From: an uncultured Alphaproteobacteria bacterium
Lineage (GTDB): Bacteria; Pseudomonadota; Alphaproteobacteria; Caulobacterales; Caulobacteraceae
Length of the DNA: 64,000 nucleotides
Direction of reading: 5' to 3'
Assembly: GCA_903909375.1 (NCBI GenBank)
Contig: CAIVVM010000047.1
Span: 1-64,000, forward strand
In this document: in pieces, positions 62,507 to 64,000 of the stretch
How the letters are laid out: the number at the start of each line of letters is the position of its first letter
Numbering within the stretch: position 1 is the stretch's first letter
Program-made: the position numbers and the translations under genes
The notes under the pieces: model-generated
Told to the model about the DNA's origin: nothing
The model's database searches: none
What the model saw: the letters and a program-made list of their open reading frames with translations, nothing else

Positions 62507-63112
62507 ATGATCAGACTGTCAACACTGGCTGTGGCCTTGACGCTTGCGGCAGGCGTCGCCCAGGCCCAGGCGCCCGCGGCTCCGAACGTGGTGCGCGGTG
62601 TGGTGACCGCGCTGGACGCGAGCTCCATATCGGTGAAGCCAGCCAAGGGCCCCGTCCAGAAGGTGGGCCTGACGCCCAACTGGAGCGTCGCGATGCTGAA
62701 GCCCGTCGAGATGGACGCCATCAAGCCCGGAAGCTTCATCGGCACGGCCGAGGTGCCCGGCAAGGACGGCAAGGGCCGATCGCTTGAGGTCCACGTCTTC
62801 CCACCCGGCGTGAAGATGGGCGAGGGCCACTACGCCTGGGACCTGAAGAAGGGTTCGATGATGACCAACGGCACCGTCGGCACGGTGGTGGCCGGCAAGA
62901 AGGGCAGCCGCCAGATGGAGGTGTCCTATTCCTATGGCAAGCGGATGATCACCGTTCCCGCCAATGTTCCGATCGTGCAGATCGCCGGTGGGACCCGCGC
63001 CCAGGTGAAGCCGGGCATCCCGGTGTTCATGGTGGTGCAGAAAGCCGCCAACGGCCAGCTTATGGCCGGTTCGATCTCAATCGGGGAAAACGGCGCCAAG
63101 CCACCGATGTAG
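62507..63112 (+). CDS. Secreted hypothetical protein
   Basis: Signal peptide LTLAAGVAQAQA; beta-rich GVVTALDASSISVKPAKG. Confidence 0.7.
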   Translation: MIRLSTLAVALTLAAGVAQAQAPAAPNVVRGVVTALDASSISVKPAKGPVQKVGLTPNWSVAMLKPVEMDAIKPGSFIGTAEVPGKDGKGRSLEVHVFPPGVKMGEGHYAWDLKKGSMMTNGTVGTVVAGKKGSRQMEVSYSYGKRMITVPANVPIVQIAGGTRAQVKPGIPVFMVVQKAANGQLMAGSISIGENGAKPPM

Positions 63113-63134
63113 GCAAAGCCTGGCGCCGCTGGTC

Positions 63135-63614
63135 CTATTTCGCCGGCGGCGCCGCGGCGCCTGGCAGCATGGCGACAACCGTATTGGTCTTGGAGATGTA
63201 CTTCACGCCCTTGACGCGCCCATCCGTAAACTTGGACCAGTCGCCCTTGACCTCGATGGATGTCGGGGTCGCCGCGCCCGCCGCCGCGGGCTTCTGGGCG
63301 ACGACGTCCACCTCATAGATGCCGTCCGGCGCCTTGCCTGCGTAGACCCTGGGCAGGAACCCCGCCTGGGTCCAGCCGGCGCCGGCCGTCATGCCCGTCG
63401 CCTTCAGGATCACTCCGCCACCCGGCGCGGCTTCTATCGTTCCCGCCTGCAGGGACTCGAGCTTCTCCTGTCCGGCATATAGCGGCGCCTCGCGACCGAA
63501 GAACTTCTCCGCGGCTGGCGCCGATGCGGCGGCGTCAGCGGCCGGCTTTTCACCACAGGCGGTCAGCGAGAGGCAGGTCGTGACCCCCAAAGCCAGAATC
63601 GTCTTGTGCAGCAT
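63135..63614 (-). CDS. Hypothetical lipoprotein
   Basis: LSLTACGEKP lipobox; 159 aa. Confidence 0.65.
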   Translation of the reverse strand: MLHKTILALGVTTCLSLTACGEKPAADAAASAPAAEKFFGREAPLYAGQEKLESLQAGTIEAAPGGGVILKATGMTAGAGWTQAGFLPRVYAGKAPDGIYEVDVVAQKPAAAGAATPTSIEVKGDWSKFTDGRVKGVKYISKTNTVVAMLPGAAAPPAK

Positions 63615-63792
63615 GCGAACTCTCCCGTTTCACGACGGCTGTTCTGGTCAGACTCAGGGGCTGCCGTCATCGCCCCGATAGGTAGAGTTTGCGCCGATAG
63701 CGCCGTTTGGCGAGCCTTTCTTGCACGGCGGACTTTGGCGAACCTGCCCGTCGGCCTATAAGCCCGGCTTTCCGCGCAAACCGTTACGGCCC

Positions 63793-64000
63793 ATGTCCCG
63801 CATCCTCATCACCTCGGCACTGCCTTACATCAACGGGATCAAGCACTTGGGCACGCTGGCCGGCTCGATGTTGCCGGCCGACGTCTACGCGCGGTTCCAG
63901 CGGGGCAGGGGTCGCGAGACCCTCTACATCTGCGCGACGGATGAGCATGGCACGCCCACAGAGCTCGCGGCTGCCGAAGCCGGGCTCGATCCGGCCACAT
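63793..64000 (+). CDS. metG: Methionyl-tRNA synthetase, N-terminal fragment (runs off window)
   Basis: [55 protein letters not shown]. Confidence 0.95.
   Translation, partial: MSRILITSALPYINGIKHLGTLAGSMLPADVYARFQRGRGRETLYICATDEHGTPTELAAAEAGLDPAT

Overview
High-GC chromosomal window with the gene content and style of an alphaproteobacterium, probably Caulobacteraceae (inferred from gene families and intergenic repeats; no search was run). Most of it is ordinary chromosome: BVMO-type flavin monooxygenase, M28/M1/M24 peptidases, CopA/CopB plus a PepSY protein, MATE and RND efflux, GH84 plus an aspartic protease, SDR/CoA enzymes, radC, an ABC ATPase with a permease::M1 peptidase fusion, map, sfsA, sodB, purU, methylmalonyl-CoA mutase (two subunits), nitronate monooxygenase, two DUF2336 proteins flanking an HPt protein and NAD kinase, glpK, selD/mnmH, a polyamine ABC operon, and the 5' end of metG. 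Two tRNAs are present: Leu(UAA) and Thr(UGU). The clearest accessory locus is a lower-GC RloA/RloB (AbiL-like) two-gene candidate anti-phage module at 30626-32555. It lies between tRNA-Leu and the mutase genes, with a (GAGGCT)17 hexanucleotide array upstream of rloA. Other notable points are a GTTC-N7-GTTC LexA-type box just upstream of radC, a TGG->TGA nonsense codon in an MFS transporter, a cytoplasmic GH84 (OGA-like) enzyme overlapping a double-motif aspartic protease gene, and an FNR-box/terminator-like palindrome at about 56974.
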